Of a stretch of 64,000 bases of DNA, positions 1-9,038 are shown piece after piece. This DNA comes from Dokdonella immobilis (GTDB taxonomy: Bacteria > Pseudomonadota > Gammaproteobacteria > Xanthomonadales > Rhodanobacteraceae). The notes below the pieces were generated by a model. The model was not told the DNA's origin. It saw nothing but the letters and a program-made list of their open reading frames with translations, and did not search any database. How positions within the stretch are numbered: the first letter of the stretch is position 1; the number at the start of each line of letters is the position of its first letter. The stretch is taken from NCBI RefSeq assembly GCF_900115085.1, contig NZ_FOVF01000007.1, positions 62,001 to 126,000 on the forward strand, given 5' to 3'. Position numbers and translations under genes: made by a program.

Positions 1-353
1 AGCGCCGCCGAAATCGTGTAGATGCGCTGCTCGATCAGGTCGGCGACGCGCCGCAGCAGGCGCGTGCGCTCGGCCATCGGCGTCGCCCGCCAGCCGGCGA
101 AGGCCTTCTGCGCGGCGGCCATGGCGTGCTGGGCCTGGGTGCGGTCGGCGAGCGGAAAATGCCCGAGGATGCGGCGCTCGTCGATGGGGCTGCTGCGCGT
201 GTCGGTTTCGACCGCGGTGATGTCGACGCCATCGATGTGCAGGGCATGCGTCGCACCGAGTGTCGAGGCGACCTCGACCAGGGCCGCATCGAAGCGTTCA
301 TGGAGCTCGGCGGGGGGATCGAACATCGTGGCATAGGTCAGCTTGAAGCTCAT
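1..353 (-). CDS. Aldehyde dehydrogenase, P5C-dehydrogenase-like (N-terminal part, cut by window edge)
   Basis: Only the first about 117 residues are present; the gene runs off the left edge. The protein begins MSFKLTYATMFDPPAEL and continues with a stretch of the ALDH N-terminal fold (AFAGWRATPMAERTRLLRRVADLIEQ), where flavin-free NAD(P)-dependent dehydrogenases of the L-glutamate gamma-semialdehyde dehydrogenase (P5CDH) group normally carry FxxWxxxxxxxRxxLLxxxAdli. The catalytic Cys and Glu lie outside the window. Its ATG overlaps the stop codon of the upstream aminotransferase (ATGA), so the two are translationally coupled. This suggests a transaminase followed by oxidation of the resulting semialdehyde. 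The exact substrate cannot be told from this fragment. Confidence 0.8.
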   Translation of the reverse strand, partial: MSFKLTYATMFDPPAELHERFDAALVEVASTLGATHALHIDGVDITAVETDTRSSPIDERRILGHFPLADRTQAQHAMAAAQKAFAGWRATPMAERTRLLRRVADLIEQRIYTISAA

Positions 354-1663
354 GGGGCCTCCAGTTCGCCAAGCAGGCGGTCGAGCAGGGCCAGCGCGTC
401 ATCGAGTTCCTTTTCTTCGATCACGAGCGGCGGTGCGAGGATGATCAGGTTGCCGCGCGTGGCCAGCGAGACCCCCGCATCGAGCGCCTTGCCGACCAGG
501 CGCCTGAGCGCCGGCGGAGTCTGCGGCCACGGTGCGAGCGCGCTGCGCCGCTCGCGGTCGGCAACCAGTTCGAGCACGGCGAACAGGCCATGTCCGCCGC
601 GCACGTCGCCGATCACCGGGTGGCGTGCCTGCAGGGCCTTCAGGCAGGCGAACAGGTACGCACCCAGCTGCCGCGAACGCTCGATCAGGCCTTCGTCGCG
701 ATAGGCCGCAAGCGCGGCGAGGCCGGTCGCGCAGGCCAGCGGATGGCCGCAGTAGGTCAGTCCGGTGTAGAGCATCTCGTGTTCGAGCCTGGCCGACACG
801 GCCGCCGACACGACCACGGCGCCGAGCGGGACATGCGCGCCGGTCAGGCCCTTGGCCAGGGTCATCAGGTCCGGTCGCGCGCTCTCGCCGTGGCGCTGCC
901 AGGCGAACCATTCGCCGCACCGACCGAAGCCGCTCATGACCTCGTCGGCGATCAGCCACACGCCACGCTCGCGCGTCAGCGCGCGCAGGGCCGGCCAGTA
1001 GGTGTCCGGCGCGACGATGCCATTGGTGCCGGCATTCGGTTCCATGAGCACGGCGGCGACCGTGTCGGCACCGTGCCGGTCGATCGCCGCGGCGACCGCC
1101 GCGGCCGCGCGCTCGCCGCACTCGGCGTCGCTGGCACTGCCGAACGGGCAGCGGTAGGCGTACGGCGGCGCCACGTGGCTGACCTGGAACGACTGCGCAT
1201 CGACCTGGCCCTGCGTGCGCGTGTCGCCGGAAAGGGCCATGCCGGCATAGCTGGCGCCGTGGTAGGAACGGTCGCGCGCGATCACCTGGCCGCGCGGGAG
1301 GCCGCGGGCCTGGCGCGCGAACTTGACCGCGTTCTCGTTGGCGTCGGCGCCGCCGAGGGTGAAGAACACGCGTCCGCCCGCGAAGCCTGACAGTTCGAGC
1401 AGGGCTTCGGCCAGCTCGGCCCGCGGCTGCGCGCCCCAGGCCGAGGTGACGAAGCACAGGCGCGATGCCTGCTCGCGGATCGCCTCGACCAGGCGCGGAT
1501 GCTGGTGGCCGAGGTTGCTGCATTCGGCCAGGCTGCTCATGTCGAGATAGCTGCGCCCATCGCTGTCGAACAAGCGCGCTCCGCGGCCGCCGGTGATGGT
1601 CGGTGCCTGCCACTCCGACTGCACGCACCAACTGTGCAGAACGCTGGCGCGCTCGTCGCTCAA
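350..1663 (-). CDS. Class III PLP-dependent aminotransferase
   Basis: This is a fold-type I aminotransferase of the omega-amino-acid/ornithine/GABA group. Visible hallmarks are a glycine-rich PLP region (FFTLGGADANENAVKFAR), WLIADEVMSGFGR with the PLP-binding Asp, and LAKGLTG with the Schiff-base lysine. Length (437 aa from the chosen start) is normal for the family. The longest frame opens at 1720, but I prefer a TTG at 1661-1663. It has GGAG six bases upstream, begins LSDERASVLHSW, and leaves the palindromic operator at 1680-1700 outside the coding region. It is coupled to the downstream aldehyde dehydrogenase and diverges from an IclR regulator, which probably controls it. Substrate is unknown; an omega-amino acid or diamine is an inference from the dehydrogenase partner. 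Confidence 0.88.
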   Translation of the reverse strand: MSDERASVLHSWCVQSEWQAPTITGGRGARLFDSDGRSYLDMSSLAECSNLGHQHPRLVEAIREQASRLCFVTSAWGAQPRAELAEALLELSGFAGGRVFFTLGGADANENAVKFARQARGLPRGQVIARDRSYHGASYAGMALSGDTRTQGQVDAQSFQVSHVAPPYAYRCPFGSASDAECGERAAAAVAAAIDRHGADTVAAVLMEPNAGTNGIVAPDTYWPALRALTRERGVWLIADEVMSGFGRCGEWFAWQRHGESARPDLMTLAKGLTGAHVPLGAVVVSAAVSARLEHEMLYTGLTYCGHPLACATGLAALAAYRDEGLIERSRQLGAYLFACLKALQARHPVIGDVRGGHGLFAVLELVADRERRSALAPWPQTPPALRRLVGKALDAGVSLATRGNLIILAPPLVIEEKELDDALALLDRLLGELEAP

Positions 1664-1679
1664 TCGACACTCCAGAGAA

Positions 1680-1700
1680 AATGTGCGATCTGCGCACATT
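1680..1700. promoter_or_regulatory. Palindromic operator, likely IclR-family site
   Basis: A perfect inverted repeat AATGTGCG-N5-CGCACATT lies in the divergent space between the aminotransferase and the iclR-type gene, 16 bases upstream of the preferred TTG start. Arm length and 5-bp spacer fit dimer half-sites about one helical turn apart. IclR regulators commonly bind such palindromes in the promoter of the adjacent divergent gene; binding here is inferred. Confidence 0.6.
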
Positions 1701-1702
1701 AA

Positions 1703-1715
1703 TTCGTATTGCGAA
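1703..1715. promoter_or_regulatory. Second short palindrome near iclR-type gene
   Basis: TTCG-TATTG-CGAA, a 4-bp-arm palindrome with the same 5-bp spacer as the larger operator, begins 3 bases after it, 49 bases ahead of the regulator start. It could be an auxiliary site for autoregulation. Short arms make chance occurrence quite possible. Confidence 0.3.
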
Positions 1716-1764
1716 CCCATTGGAATCCGAATAGGCTCGACCTGTCAACCGGACCGGGGAGGCG

Positions 1765-2583
1765 ATGGCCACGAGCGCTTTCGAGCAGGGACCCGACTAT
1801 GTGCAGTCGCTTGCACGCGGCCTGCGCGTGCTCAGCGTGTTCGGTCACGAGCTGTCCAGTCCGAGCCTGAGCGAGGTCGCCGAACGCAGCGGACTTTCGC
1901 GCGCGGCGGCGCGGCGCAGCCTGCTGACCCTGCAGCACCTCGGCTACGTCGGCAGTCGCGGACGCAGCTTCTTCCTGACCCCGCGCGTGCTCGAACTCGG
2001 CTACAGCTATCTCTCCTCGCTCGATCTCAGCGAACTCGCCCAGCAGGCCATGGAGCAGCTCTCGCAGCGCGTCCAGGAATCCTGCTCGCTGGCCGTGCTC
2101 GATGGCGCCGACGTGGTCTACGTGCTGCGCGTGCCGGTGCGCCGGATCATGCGCATCGCCCTCGGCGTCGGCGCGCGCCTGCCGGCATTCACGGCGTCGC
2201 TGGGGCGGGTCATCCTCGCCGACTTCGATGATGAGGATCTCGACGCCTGGATCAAGGGCATCGAATTCCGCGCCTACACCGCGCACACCGTGCGCAACGC
2301 GGCCGAACTCAAGCGTGCGCTCAAGCGCGTGCGTGTGCAGGGTTATGCGCTGACCTCGCAGGAACTCGAACTCGGGCTGTGTTCGATCGCCGTGCCGGTG
2401 CGCGCTGGCAACGGTCGCGTCGTCGCCGGGCTCAACGTCAGCATGCAATTCAGCGAGCAAGCCGCGGAGCGCGCAGTCGGCGAGATCCTGCCTGCCCTGC
2501 AGCAGACCCGCGACGCGATCGAGGGAGCGATCCGCCAGGGCCAGTGGATGCCGCACCTGCACATGAAGTACGCCCGTGACTGA
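1765..2583 (+). CDS. IclR family transcriptional regulator
   Basis: The 272-aa protein has an N-terminal winged helix-turn-helix (about residues 10-75, YVQSLARGLRVLSVF then LSEVAERSGLSRAAARRSLLTL) and a C-terminal IclR effector domain (ALGVGARLPAFTASLGRVILA and YALTSQELELGLCSIAVPV). The YVQSLARGLxVL opening resembles the PcaR/PcaU branch, which senses aromatic acids, but the effector cannot be predicted here. The start is supported by GGGGAGG just upstream. It is divergent from the aminotransferase-dehydrogenase pair with a palindromic operator between them. That makes it the likely regulator of that pair and of itself. Confidence 0.9.
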   Translation: MATSAFEQGPDYVQSLARGLRVLSVFGHELSSPSLSEVAERSGLSRAAARRSLLTLQHLGYVGSRGRSFFLTPRVLELGYSYLSSLDLSELAQQAMEQLSQRVQESCSLAVLDGADVVYVLRVPVRRIMRIALGVGARLPAFTASLGRVILADFDDEDLDAWIKGIEFRAYTAHTVRNAAELKRALKRVRVQGYALTSQELELGLCSIAVPVRAGNGRVVAGLNVSMQFSEQAAERAVGEILPALQQTRDAIEGAIRQGQWMPHLHMKYARD

Positions 2584-2711
2584 GTCCGTTGTCCCCCGCT
2601 GCCGGGGCTGGAGCCATGCCGGGGGGAGCAGACTCGCCCGGCGGGCATCGGCGCGCCGGCCAGCCAATTTCCCTCCGTCGACCACGGCATTGCGCCGGCC
2701 GGGTGTGCGGC

Positions 2712-4136
2712 ATGAATGAGCCCAATGCCTGCCGTGTCCTGCGCACGCACGTCGTCCGCATCGTGCTGCTTGGCGCATGCGCCCTGGCCTGCGTATCCGG
2801 CTGGGCCGGCGACGCCGGGCGTGAGCCGCAGCTTGCGATGGGTCGAACCCTGTTGGCCGAACTGATCGGGACCGATACCACGCCGAACCACGGCAGCACG
2901 ACGGCGGCCGCCGAGAAACTTGCACGCCGCTTCCGCGATGCCGGTTTCGCCGCGGACGACGTCATGCTGCTCGGCGACACACCGCTCAAGCGCAACCTGG
3001 TCGTTCGCCTGCGCGGCCAGGGCAAGCGCGCGCCGATCCTGCTGCTGGCCCATCTCGACGTGGTCGAAGCCCGCCGCGAGGACTGGCATTTCGATCCGTT
3101 CGCGCTGACCGAACGCGCCGGCTGGTTCTATGGTCGCGGCACGATGGACATCAAGGGAGCCGCGGTCGGACTCGCGAGCGCGCTGCTGCGCCTGCAGGCC
3201 GAAGGCATCACGCCGCGTGGCGACTACGTGCTGGCCTTGACCGCAGGCGAGGAGGACGGCGTCGCCAACGGCGTCGAGTGGCTGCTGGCGCATCGCCCCG
3301 ACCTGATGCGCGCTAGCTTCGCCATCAACGTCGATGGCGGCGGGCCCGAGATCCGCGGCGGCAAGCCGGCCCAGGTCTCGGTCGAAACGGCGGAAAAGGT
3401 GTACCTGAGCTACACCGTGACCGCGCGCAACCCGGGCGGGCACAGTTCCCTGCCCACGCCGGACAACGCCATTTATCGCCTGGCGCATGCCCTCGTGCGC
3501 CTGTCCGCCCATGAATTCCCGCTGCGCACGAACGCCGCCACGCGCGGCTATTTCGGCGGACTCGCCGAATCGACCGCCGGTCCGCTTGGCGATGACATGC
3601 GCGCGATCGCGAATGCCATGCCGGATGCGGCGGCGTTGGCGCGTGTCGCGGCGAGTTCCACCTACAACAATGCGCAGTTGCGCACGACCTGCGTGCCAAC
3701 CCTGTTGCAGGGCGGTCACGCCGAGAACGCGCTGCCACAGATGGCCCGGGCGATGCTCAACTGCAGGCTGTTGCCGGACGAAGATGCGGACACCGTCGAC
3801 CAGGTCCTCAGGCAGGCCATCGCCGATCCCGACATCGAGCTCGCCCGTGTCGCCGAACCGCATCCGAGCCCGCCGACGGCGGTCGACGCCGGTCTGTTCG
3901 AGCGCATCGCCGAGGCCGGCGAGCCGCTCTGGGGCCGCCTGCCGGTGCGTCCGTACATGTCGGCAGGCGCCACCGACAGCGTGTTCCTGCGCGCGACCGG
4001 CATGCCGGTATTCGTCTTCAACGGTATTCCCTACGACGTCGACGACGACCGCTCGCACGGCCAGGACGAGCGCATCCGGGTCGATTCGTTCGACCAGTCG
4101 CTGGAATTCACCTACCGGTTGCTGAAAACACTATGA
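2712..4136 (+). CDS. Secreted M20/M25/M40 family metallopeptidase
   Basis: This is a zinc carboxypeptidase/dipeptidase of the M20 family. Metal and catalytic motifs are visible: LLAHLDVVE (first metal His and catalytic Asp), GRGTMDIKG (bridging Asp), LTAGEEDG (catalytic Glu plus metal Glu) and GGHSSLP in the dimerisation lid. The ATG at 2712 is chosen because it opens an export signal (VVRIVLLGACALACVSGWAG) just before the mature enzyme; LGAC could act as a lipobox. An earlier in-frame ATG at 2589 would add 41 atypical residues. It probably trims peptides in the periplasm. The IclR regulator is 128 bases upstream on the same strand, so co-transcription is possible. Confidence 0.85.
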   Translation: MNEPNACRVLRTHVVRIVLLGACALACVSGWAGDAGREPQLAMGRTLLAELIGTDTTPNHGSTTAAAEKLARRFRDAGFAADDVMLLGDTPLKRNLVVRLRGQGKRAPILLLAHLDVVEARREDWHFDPFALTERAGWFYGRGTMDIKGAAVGLASALLRLQAEGITPRGDYVLALTAGEEDGVANGVEWLLAHRPDLMRASFAINVDGGGPEIRGGKPAQVSVETAEKVYLSYTVTARNPGGHSSLPTPDNAIYRLAHALVRLSAHEFPLRTNAATRGYFGGLAESTAGPLGDDMRAIANAMPDAAALARVAASSTYNNAQLRTTCVPTLLQGGHAENALPQMARAMLNCRLLPDEDADTVDQVLRQAIADPDIELARVAEPHPSPPTAVDAGLFERIAEAGEPLWGRLPVRPYMSAGATDSVFLRATGMPVFVFNGIPYDVDDDRSHGQDERIRVDSFDQSLEFTYRLLKTL

Positions 4137-4236
4137 GCTCGCGCGCGCTTGCCCTGATAATGAAGCAGTCGTTCATGCCTGCTGGGCGCGCGCGAACGAA
4201 GCGGGTCGATCGGGTTGCTGCCGGGCGAACGACGGC

Positions 4237-6330
4237 ATGGACCTCGACCATGCACTGGGTTCGCATGCTGTTGCCGGGGAGATGCCGTTGAACGCCACCG
4301 CCGACCCGACCGCCGATCTCGAGACCGCGCTGGCTCATGCCAGCCGGCTGATGGCGAGCGATCCGGCCCTGGCCGGCGAGCAGGCCGCCGAGATCATCAA
4401 GACCGTGGGCGAACACCCGATGGCGGTCCTGCTGCTCGGCGTTTCACATCGTCTGCGCGGCGATCCGGAGCGGGCGCTCGAAAGCCTGCGGCCGTTGGCG
4501 GCGCGCCAGCCCAACTGGGCCCTGGCCCACTACGAACTGGGTCAGGCCCTGATCCGCGCGCGCCGCGGCATCGAGGCCAGCGCCGCGCTGCAGCGCGCGG
4601 TCAAGCTCGATCCCGGCCTGCCCAAGGCCTGGCTGACCCTCGGCGATCATCTGATGGCCATGGATGACGTCGAAGGCGCCGATTCCGCCTATGCCAACCA
4701 TATTCGCCATTCCACGCGCGATCCGCAGATGCTGCAGGCGGCCACGGCCCTGGTCGAAAACCGGCTGCCCGAGGCCGAATCGCGCCTGCGCGAACGATTG
4801 AAACAGGCACCGACCGACGTGGCTGCGATCCGCATGCTGGCCGAGGTGGCGGCCCGCCTCGGCCGCAACGAGGATGCCGAGAGCCTGCTTGCGCGCTGCC
4901 TGCAACTGGCCCCCGGATTCCATGCGGCACGCCAGAACTACGCTCTCGTGCTGCATCGGTCGAACAAGCCGGCGCAGGCGCTGACCGAGGTCGAGAGTCT
5001 GCTTGCGGACGATCCGGGCAATGCCGGATATCTGAATCTCAAGGCCGTCGTGCTGTGCCGGATCGGCGACTACGACACGGCGATCGAACTGTACGCCGCC
5101 ATTCTCGAAGCCCATCCCGACCATCCGCGCATCTGGATGAGCTTCGGCCACGCCCTGAAGACGGCCGGACAGCAGCAGCGCGCGATCGATGCCTATCGAC
5201 GCAGCCTCGCGCTCGACCCGGGCTGCGGCGAAGTCTGGTGGAGCCTGGCCAACCTCAAGACGGTCCGCTTCTCGGCCACGGACCTGGCCGCCATGCGCGC
5301 CGAACTGGCCAAGACGGGAGTTCATGACGAGGACCGCCAGCACCTCGAGTTCGCGATCGGCAAGGCGCTCGAGGACGAAGCCGACTACGAGGCCTCGTTC
5401 CGCCACTACCTCGAAGGCAACCGGCTGCGCCACAAGACCCTGCGCTACGACGCCGACGAGACCTCTTCGCGCGTGCAGCGGATCCGCCAGAGCTACACCC
5501 GCGAATTCTTCGAACAGCGCGCCGGCTGGGGTGCCCAGGCGCCCGATCCGATCTTCGTCGTCGGCCTGCCACGCGCCGGATCGACCCTCATCGAGCAGAT
5601 CCTGTCCAGCCATTCGGCCGTGGAAGGCACGATGGAACTGCCCGAAGTCACCTCGATCACGCGCGAGCTGCGCGCACAGGGCGACCCGAACGGCACCATG
5701 CCCTACCACGACGTCGTCCACGCGCTCGACGACGCGGCGCTGCGAGCCCTTGGCCAGCGCTACCTCGACCATACCCGGATCCAGCGCCGCACCGATGCGC
5801 CGTTCTTCATCGACAAGATGCCGAACAACTTCCTGCATCTCGGCCTGATCCACCTGATGCTGCCCAACGCCAGGATCATCGACGCACGCCGGCATCCGCT
5901 GGCCTGCTGCTTTTCGGGTTTCAAGCAGCATTTCGCGCGCGGCCAGAGCTTCACTTACGACCTCGACGACATCGGGCGCTACTACCGCGACTACGTGGCC
6001 CTGATGGCGCACTTCGACGCCGTCCTGCCCGGACGCGTGCACCGGGTCATCTATGAACACATGATCGAGGACACCGAGGGCGAGGTGCGGCGCCTGCTCG
6101 CCTACTGCGGCCTGCCGTTCGAGCCGGGCTGCCTGCGCTTCTTCGAGAACGAACGGCCGGTGCGCACGGCCAGTTCCGAGCAGGTGCGCAAACCGATCTA
6201 CCGGGAGGGAGTGGACCACTGGCGGCACTACGAGCCCTGGCTCGGACCGTTGAAGGCCGCCCTTGGGCCGGTTCTGGATGCCTATCCCGAGGTGCCGGCG
6301 GGGATGGCCGGCGAAAACCAGCGCCACTGA
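4237..6330 (+). CDS. TPR-repeat sulfotransferase family protein
   Basis: The first about 400 residues are tetratricopeptide-like helices (for example NWALAHYELGQALIRARRG and HPRIWMSFGHALKTAGQ). They are followed by a sulfotransferase fold with the PAPS-binding loop FVVGLPRAGSTLIEQIL near residue 440 and FFIDKMPNNFLHLGLI further on. Proteins of this build are annotated as tetratricopeptide repeat sulfotransferases; the acceptor is not known, and peptide or protein tyrosine is a speculation. The start is uncertain: ATG 4237 is used here, but a TTG six bases after GGGGAG (about 4291) is also reasonable. It lies 33 bases ahead of a TonB-dependent receptor, probably in one operon. Confidence 0.85.
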   Translation: MDLDHALGSHAVAGEMPLNATADPTADLETALAHASRLMASDPALAGEQAAEIIKTVGEHPMAVLLLGVSHRLRGDPERALESLRPLAARQPNWALAHYELGQALIRARRGIEASAALQRAVKLDPGLPKAWLTLGDHLMAMDDVEGADSAYANHIRHSTRDPQMLQAATALVENRLPEAESRLRERLKQAPTDVAAIRMLAEVAARLGRNEDAESLLARCLQLAPGFHAARQNYALVLHRSNKPAQALTEVESLLADDPGNAGYLNLKAVVLCRIGDYDTAIELYAAILEAHPDHPRIWMSFGHALKTAGQQQRAIDAYRRSLALDPGCGEVWWSLANLKTVRFSATDLAAMRAELAKTGVHDEDRQHLEFAIGKALEDEADYEASFRHYLEGNRLRHKTLRYDADETSSRVQRIRQSYTREFFEQRAGWGAQAPDPIFVVGLPRAGSTLIEQILSSHSAVEGTMELPEVTSITRELRAQGDPNGTMPYHDVVHALDDAALRALGQRYLDHTRIQRRTDAPFFIDKMPNNFLHLGLIHLMLPNARIIDARRHPLACCFSGFKQHFARGQSFTYDLDDIGRYYRDYVALMAHFDAVLPGRVHRVIYEHMIEDTEGEVRRLLAYCGLPFEPGCLRFFENERPVRTASSEQVRKPIYREGVDHWRHYEPWLGPLKAALGPVLDAYPEVPAGMAGENQRH

Positions 6331-6363
6331 CCGATTACAAACCAGAAAGACGAGGGAGTCCCG

Positions 6364-8817
6364 ATGAACACCAAGAAACCCAGACGAAAATCCCGAGCCG
6401 GCGCGCTGCGCGTGGCCCGGCTGCCGCTGGTCGCGGCAATCCATTTTGCGGTCGCCTCGGCGGCCTATGCGCAGGGAGCCGCACCCCCGCAGTCCGACCA
6501 GGGTACACCCGGCACGTCGACCCTCGACCTGATCACGGTGACCTCGCAGAAGCGCACCGAAAACCTGCAGGACGTGCCGATCAGCATCCAGGTGCTCGGC
6601 AACGACAAGCTGCGCGAACTGAACGTTTCCGATTTCGAGGACTATGTGAAGTTCCTGCCCAGCGTGTCCTACCAGAGCTACGGTCCGGGCTTCTCGCAGA
6701 TCTACATGCGCGGCGTCGCCAGCGGCGGCGACGGCAATCATTCCGGCTCGCTGCCGAGTGTCGGCGTCTACCTCGACGAGCAGCCGGTGACGACGATCCA
6801 GGGCCCGCTCGATATCCACATCTACGATGTCGCCCGCGTCGAAGTGCTGTCCGGTCCGCAAGGCACCCTGTACGGGGCCAGTTCGCAGGCCGGCACGATC
6901 CGCATCATCACCAACAAGCCGGATCCGAGCGGTTACGAATCGGGCTACAGCCTCGGCCTCGACAGCACCAGCCACGGTGGCATCGGCAACACCGAGGAAG
7001 CCTTCGTCAACATCCCGATTTCCGAACGCGCGGCGATCCGCCTGGTCGGCTGGCACGAGAAGGACGCAGGCTACATCGACAACGTCGCCGGCACCCGCAC
7101 CTATCCCTCGTGGGACGACTTCACCGGCGGCAACGGCACGATCAGCAACGCCGCCATTGCCAAGGACGACTACAACGATGTCGACACCAAGGGCGCGCGC
7201 GCCGCGCTCGGCATCGATCTCAACGACAACTGGACCATCAATGCATCGCTGATCGGGCAGAAGTCCCGATCCAACGGCACGTTTGCCTACGATGGCGCCG
7301 TCGGCGAACTCGAACTGACCCACTACTATCCGGAGGGCTCGCAGGACAACTGGGCGCAGTCGGCCCTGACCGTTGAAGGCAAGATCGGCAACTTCGACCT
7401 GACCTATGCCTTCGCCCACCTGAACCGCAACGATGAAGTCCTTTCCGACTACACCGACTACTCGTTCTGGTACGACACGCTCTCTGCCTATGGCACCTAC
7501 CTGTACGACAACGACGACAACCTGATCAATCCGTCGCAATACATCCAGGGCAAGGACCGCTACCGCAAGACCAGCCATGAACTGCGCCTCGCCTCGCCGC
7601 AGGAGGATCGCCTGCGTTTCGTGGCCGGCGTGTTCGTGCAGGACCAGAAGCACGACATCCAGCAGCGCTACAAGATCGACGGCCTCGCCGACGTGCTCAG
7701 CGTGCCTGGCTGGCCCGACACCCTGTGGTTGACCAAGCAACTACGCCAGGACCGCGACAAGGCCGTGTTCGGCGAACTTTCCTACGACTTCATCCCCGAC
7801 GTGCTGACCGGCACGATCGGCGGACGCTATTTCCGCTCCAACAACAGCCTCGGCGGCTTCTTCGGATTCAGCGAGGGCTTTTTCCCGGGTGCCGACTACG
7901 GGGTCGCCGGCTGCCTCACGCAGACGACCTACAACGGCGCGCCGTGCCTCGTCTTCGACAAGACCGTCAAGGAAAACGACTCGCTCGGCAAGGTCAACCT
8001 GACCTGGAAGGTCACGCCGACCAAGATGCTCTACTTCACCCGGTCCGAAGGCTACCGTCCGGGCGGCATCAACCGCCGTGGCACGCTGCCACCCTACCTC
8101 TCGGACTTCCTGACCAACTACGAGATGGGCTGGAAAACGACCTGGCTCGACAACCACCTGTCGTTCAACGGTTCGGTGTTCCGCCAGGACTGGAAGGACT
8201 TCCAGTTCAGCATCCTCGGCGCCAACGGCCTGACCGAAATCAAGAACGCCAACCAGGCACGCATCAACGGCGCCGAGTTCGAACTGAACTGGGCGGCGAC
8301 CTACAACCTGCAGATCACCGGTGGTGCCGCCTTCTACAACGCCAAGCTGACCGCGAACTATTGCGGGTTCACCGACGATGCCGGCAACCCGGTGACCGAT
8401 TGCGAGGATCCCGAGGCGCCGAACGGCACGCGTCTGCCGGTCACGCCGAAGTTCAAGGGCAACCTGACCGCACGCTACAGCTTCGACATCGGCAGCATGC
8501 AGGCCTATGTCCAGGGCTCGGCCGTGCATGTCGGCGAGCGGACCTCGGATCTGCGCATCGTCGAGCGCGACATCCTCGGCAACCTGCCTTCGTATTCGCT
8601 GCTCGACCTCTCGGCGGGCATCGCGCGCGACAGCTGGTCGCTCGACCTGTTCATCGACAACGTCTTCGACAAGCGCGGCCAGATCTACCGCTTCGCCGAG
8701 TGCGCCGAGACCGTGTGTGGCGCCTCCGGAGTATCGGACCAGTACCCGAACGGCCAGATCTACACCCTGCCAACCCATCCGCGCATGGTCGGCGTGCGTT
8801 TCTCGCAGAAGTTCTGA
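6364..8817 (+). CDS. TonB-dependent outer-membrane receptor
   Basis: The 817-aa protein starts with a signal peptide ending near ASAAYAQ, then a TonB-box-like LDLITVTSQKR, a plug domain (VEVLSGPQGTLYGASSQAG) and a 22-strand-type barrel rich in aromatic residues, ending with ...RMVGVRFSQKF. The terminal Phe is typical of barrels folded by the BAM complex. It belongs to the broad group named iron-complex receptors, but the ligand cannot be told; many such proteins in this order take up peptides or glycans. The M20 peptidase and sulfotransferase upstream fit peptide scavenging, which is only an inference. A strong hairpin terminator follows. Confidence 0.92.
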   Translation: MNTKKPRRKSRAGALRVARLPLVAAIHFAVASAAYAQGAAPPQSDQGTPGTSTLDLITVTSQKRTENLQDVPISIQVLGNDKLRELNVSDFEDYVKFLPSVSYQSYGPGFSQIYMRGVASGGDGNHSGSLPSVGVYLDEQPVTTIQGPLDIHIYDVARVEVLSGPQGTLYGASSQAGTIRIITNKPDPSGYESGYSLGLDSTSHGGIGNTEEAFVNIPISERAAIRLVGWHEKDAGYIDNVAGTRTYPSWDDFTGGNGTISNAAIAKDDYNDVDTKGARAALGIDLNDNWTINASLIGQKSRSNGTFAYDGAVGELELTHYYPEGSQDNWAQSALTVEGKIGNFDLTYAFAHLNRNDEVLSDYTDYSFWYDTLSAYGTYLYDNDDNLINPSQYIQGKDRYRKTSHELRLASPQEDRLRFVAGVFVQDQKHDIQQRYKIDGLADVLSVPGWPDTLWLTKQLRQDRDKAVFGELSYDFIPDVLTGTIGGRYFRSNNSLGGFFGFSEGFFPGADYGVAGCLTQTTYNGAPCLVFDKTVKENDSLGKVNLTWKVTPTKMLYFTRSEGYRPGGINRRGTLPPYLSDFLTNYEMGWKTTWLDNHLSFNGSVFRQDWKDFQFSILGANGLTEIKNANQARINGAEFELNWAATYNLQITGGAAFYNAKLTANYCGFTDDAGNPVTDCEDPEAPNGTRLPVTPKFKGNLTARYSFDIGSMQAYVQGSAVHVGERTSDLRIVERDILGNLPSYSLLDLSAGIARDSWSLDLFIDNVFDKRGQIYRFAECAETVCGASGVSDQYPNGQIYTLPTHPRMVGVRFSQKF

Positions 8818-8840
8818 TCGCGCAACGCGATCGGGTAGAA

Positions 8841-8875
8841 CGAAAGACCCCCGGCATCAGGCCGGGGTTCTTTCG
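8841..8875 (+). terminator. Rho-independent terminator after the TonB receptor
   Basis: The arms CGAAAGA plus CCCCGGC and GCCGGGG plus TCTTTCG pair over 14 positions with one mismatch and a 5-base loop (ATCAG). The 3' side is T-rich. It starts 24 bases after the receptor stop codon. Confidence 0.8.
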
Positions 8876-9038
8876 TTCGGGGACCGACGCCGATCGCAGG
8901 TGCTGCTAAGCGACGAACGGCGCCCTGAAGCAACCACGATTTACGGCGTCTAGACACCAGCCCAGTGAGCTGGAACTCATTGGAGTTGGAGTTGACCCGC
9001 TTTCATGGACACATATGCTATCGAGGGAATAACGCATC

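Noticed and set aside
4444-7740. Open reading frame of 1098 codons on the minus strand
   Set aside because: It runs antisense through both the sulfotransferase and the TonB receptor, whose motifs are clear. Long antisense frames are expected at this GC content, and its translation has no recognisable domain.
8876-9000. Possible left attachment site matching the tRNA-Pro 3' end
   Set aside because: Only TCGGGGA (7 bases near 8877-8883) is shared with the tRNA end, which is within chance, and there is no integrase.
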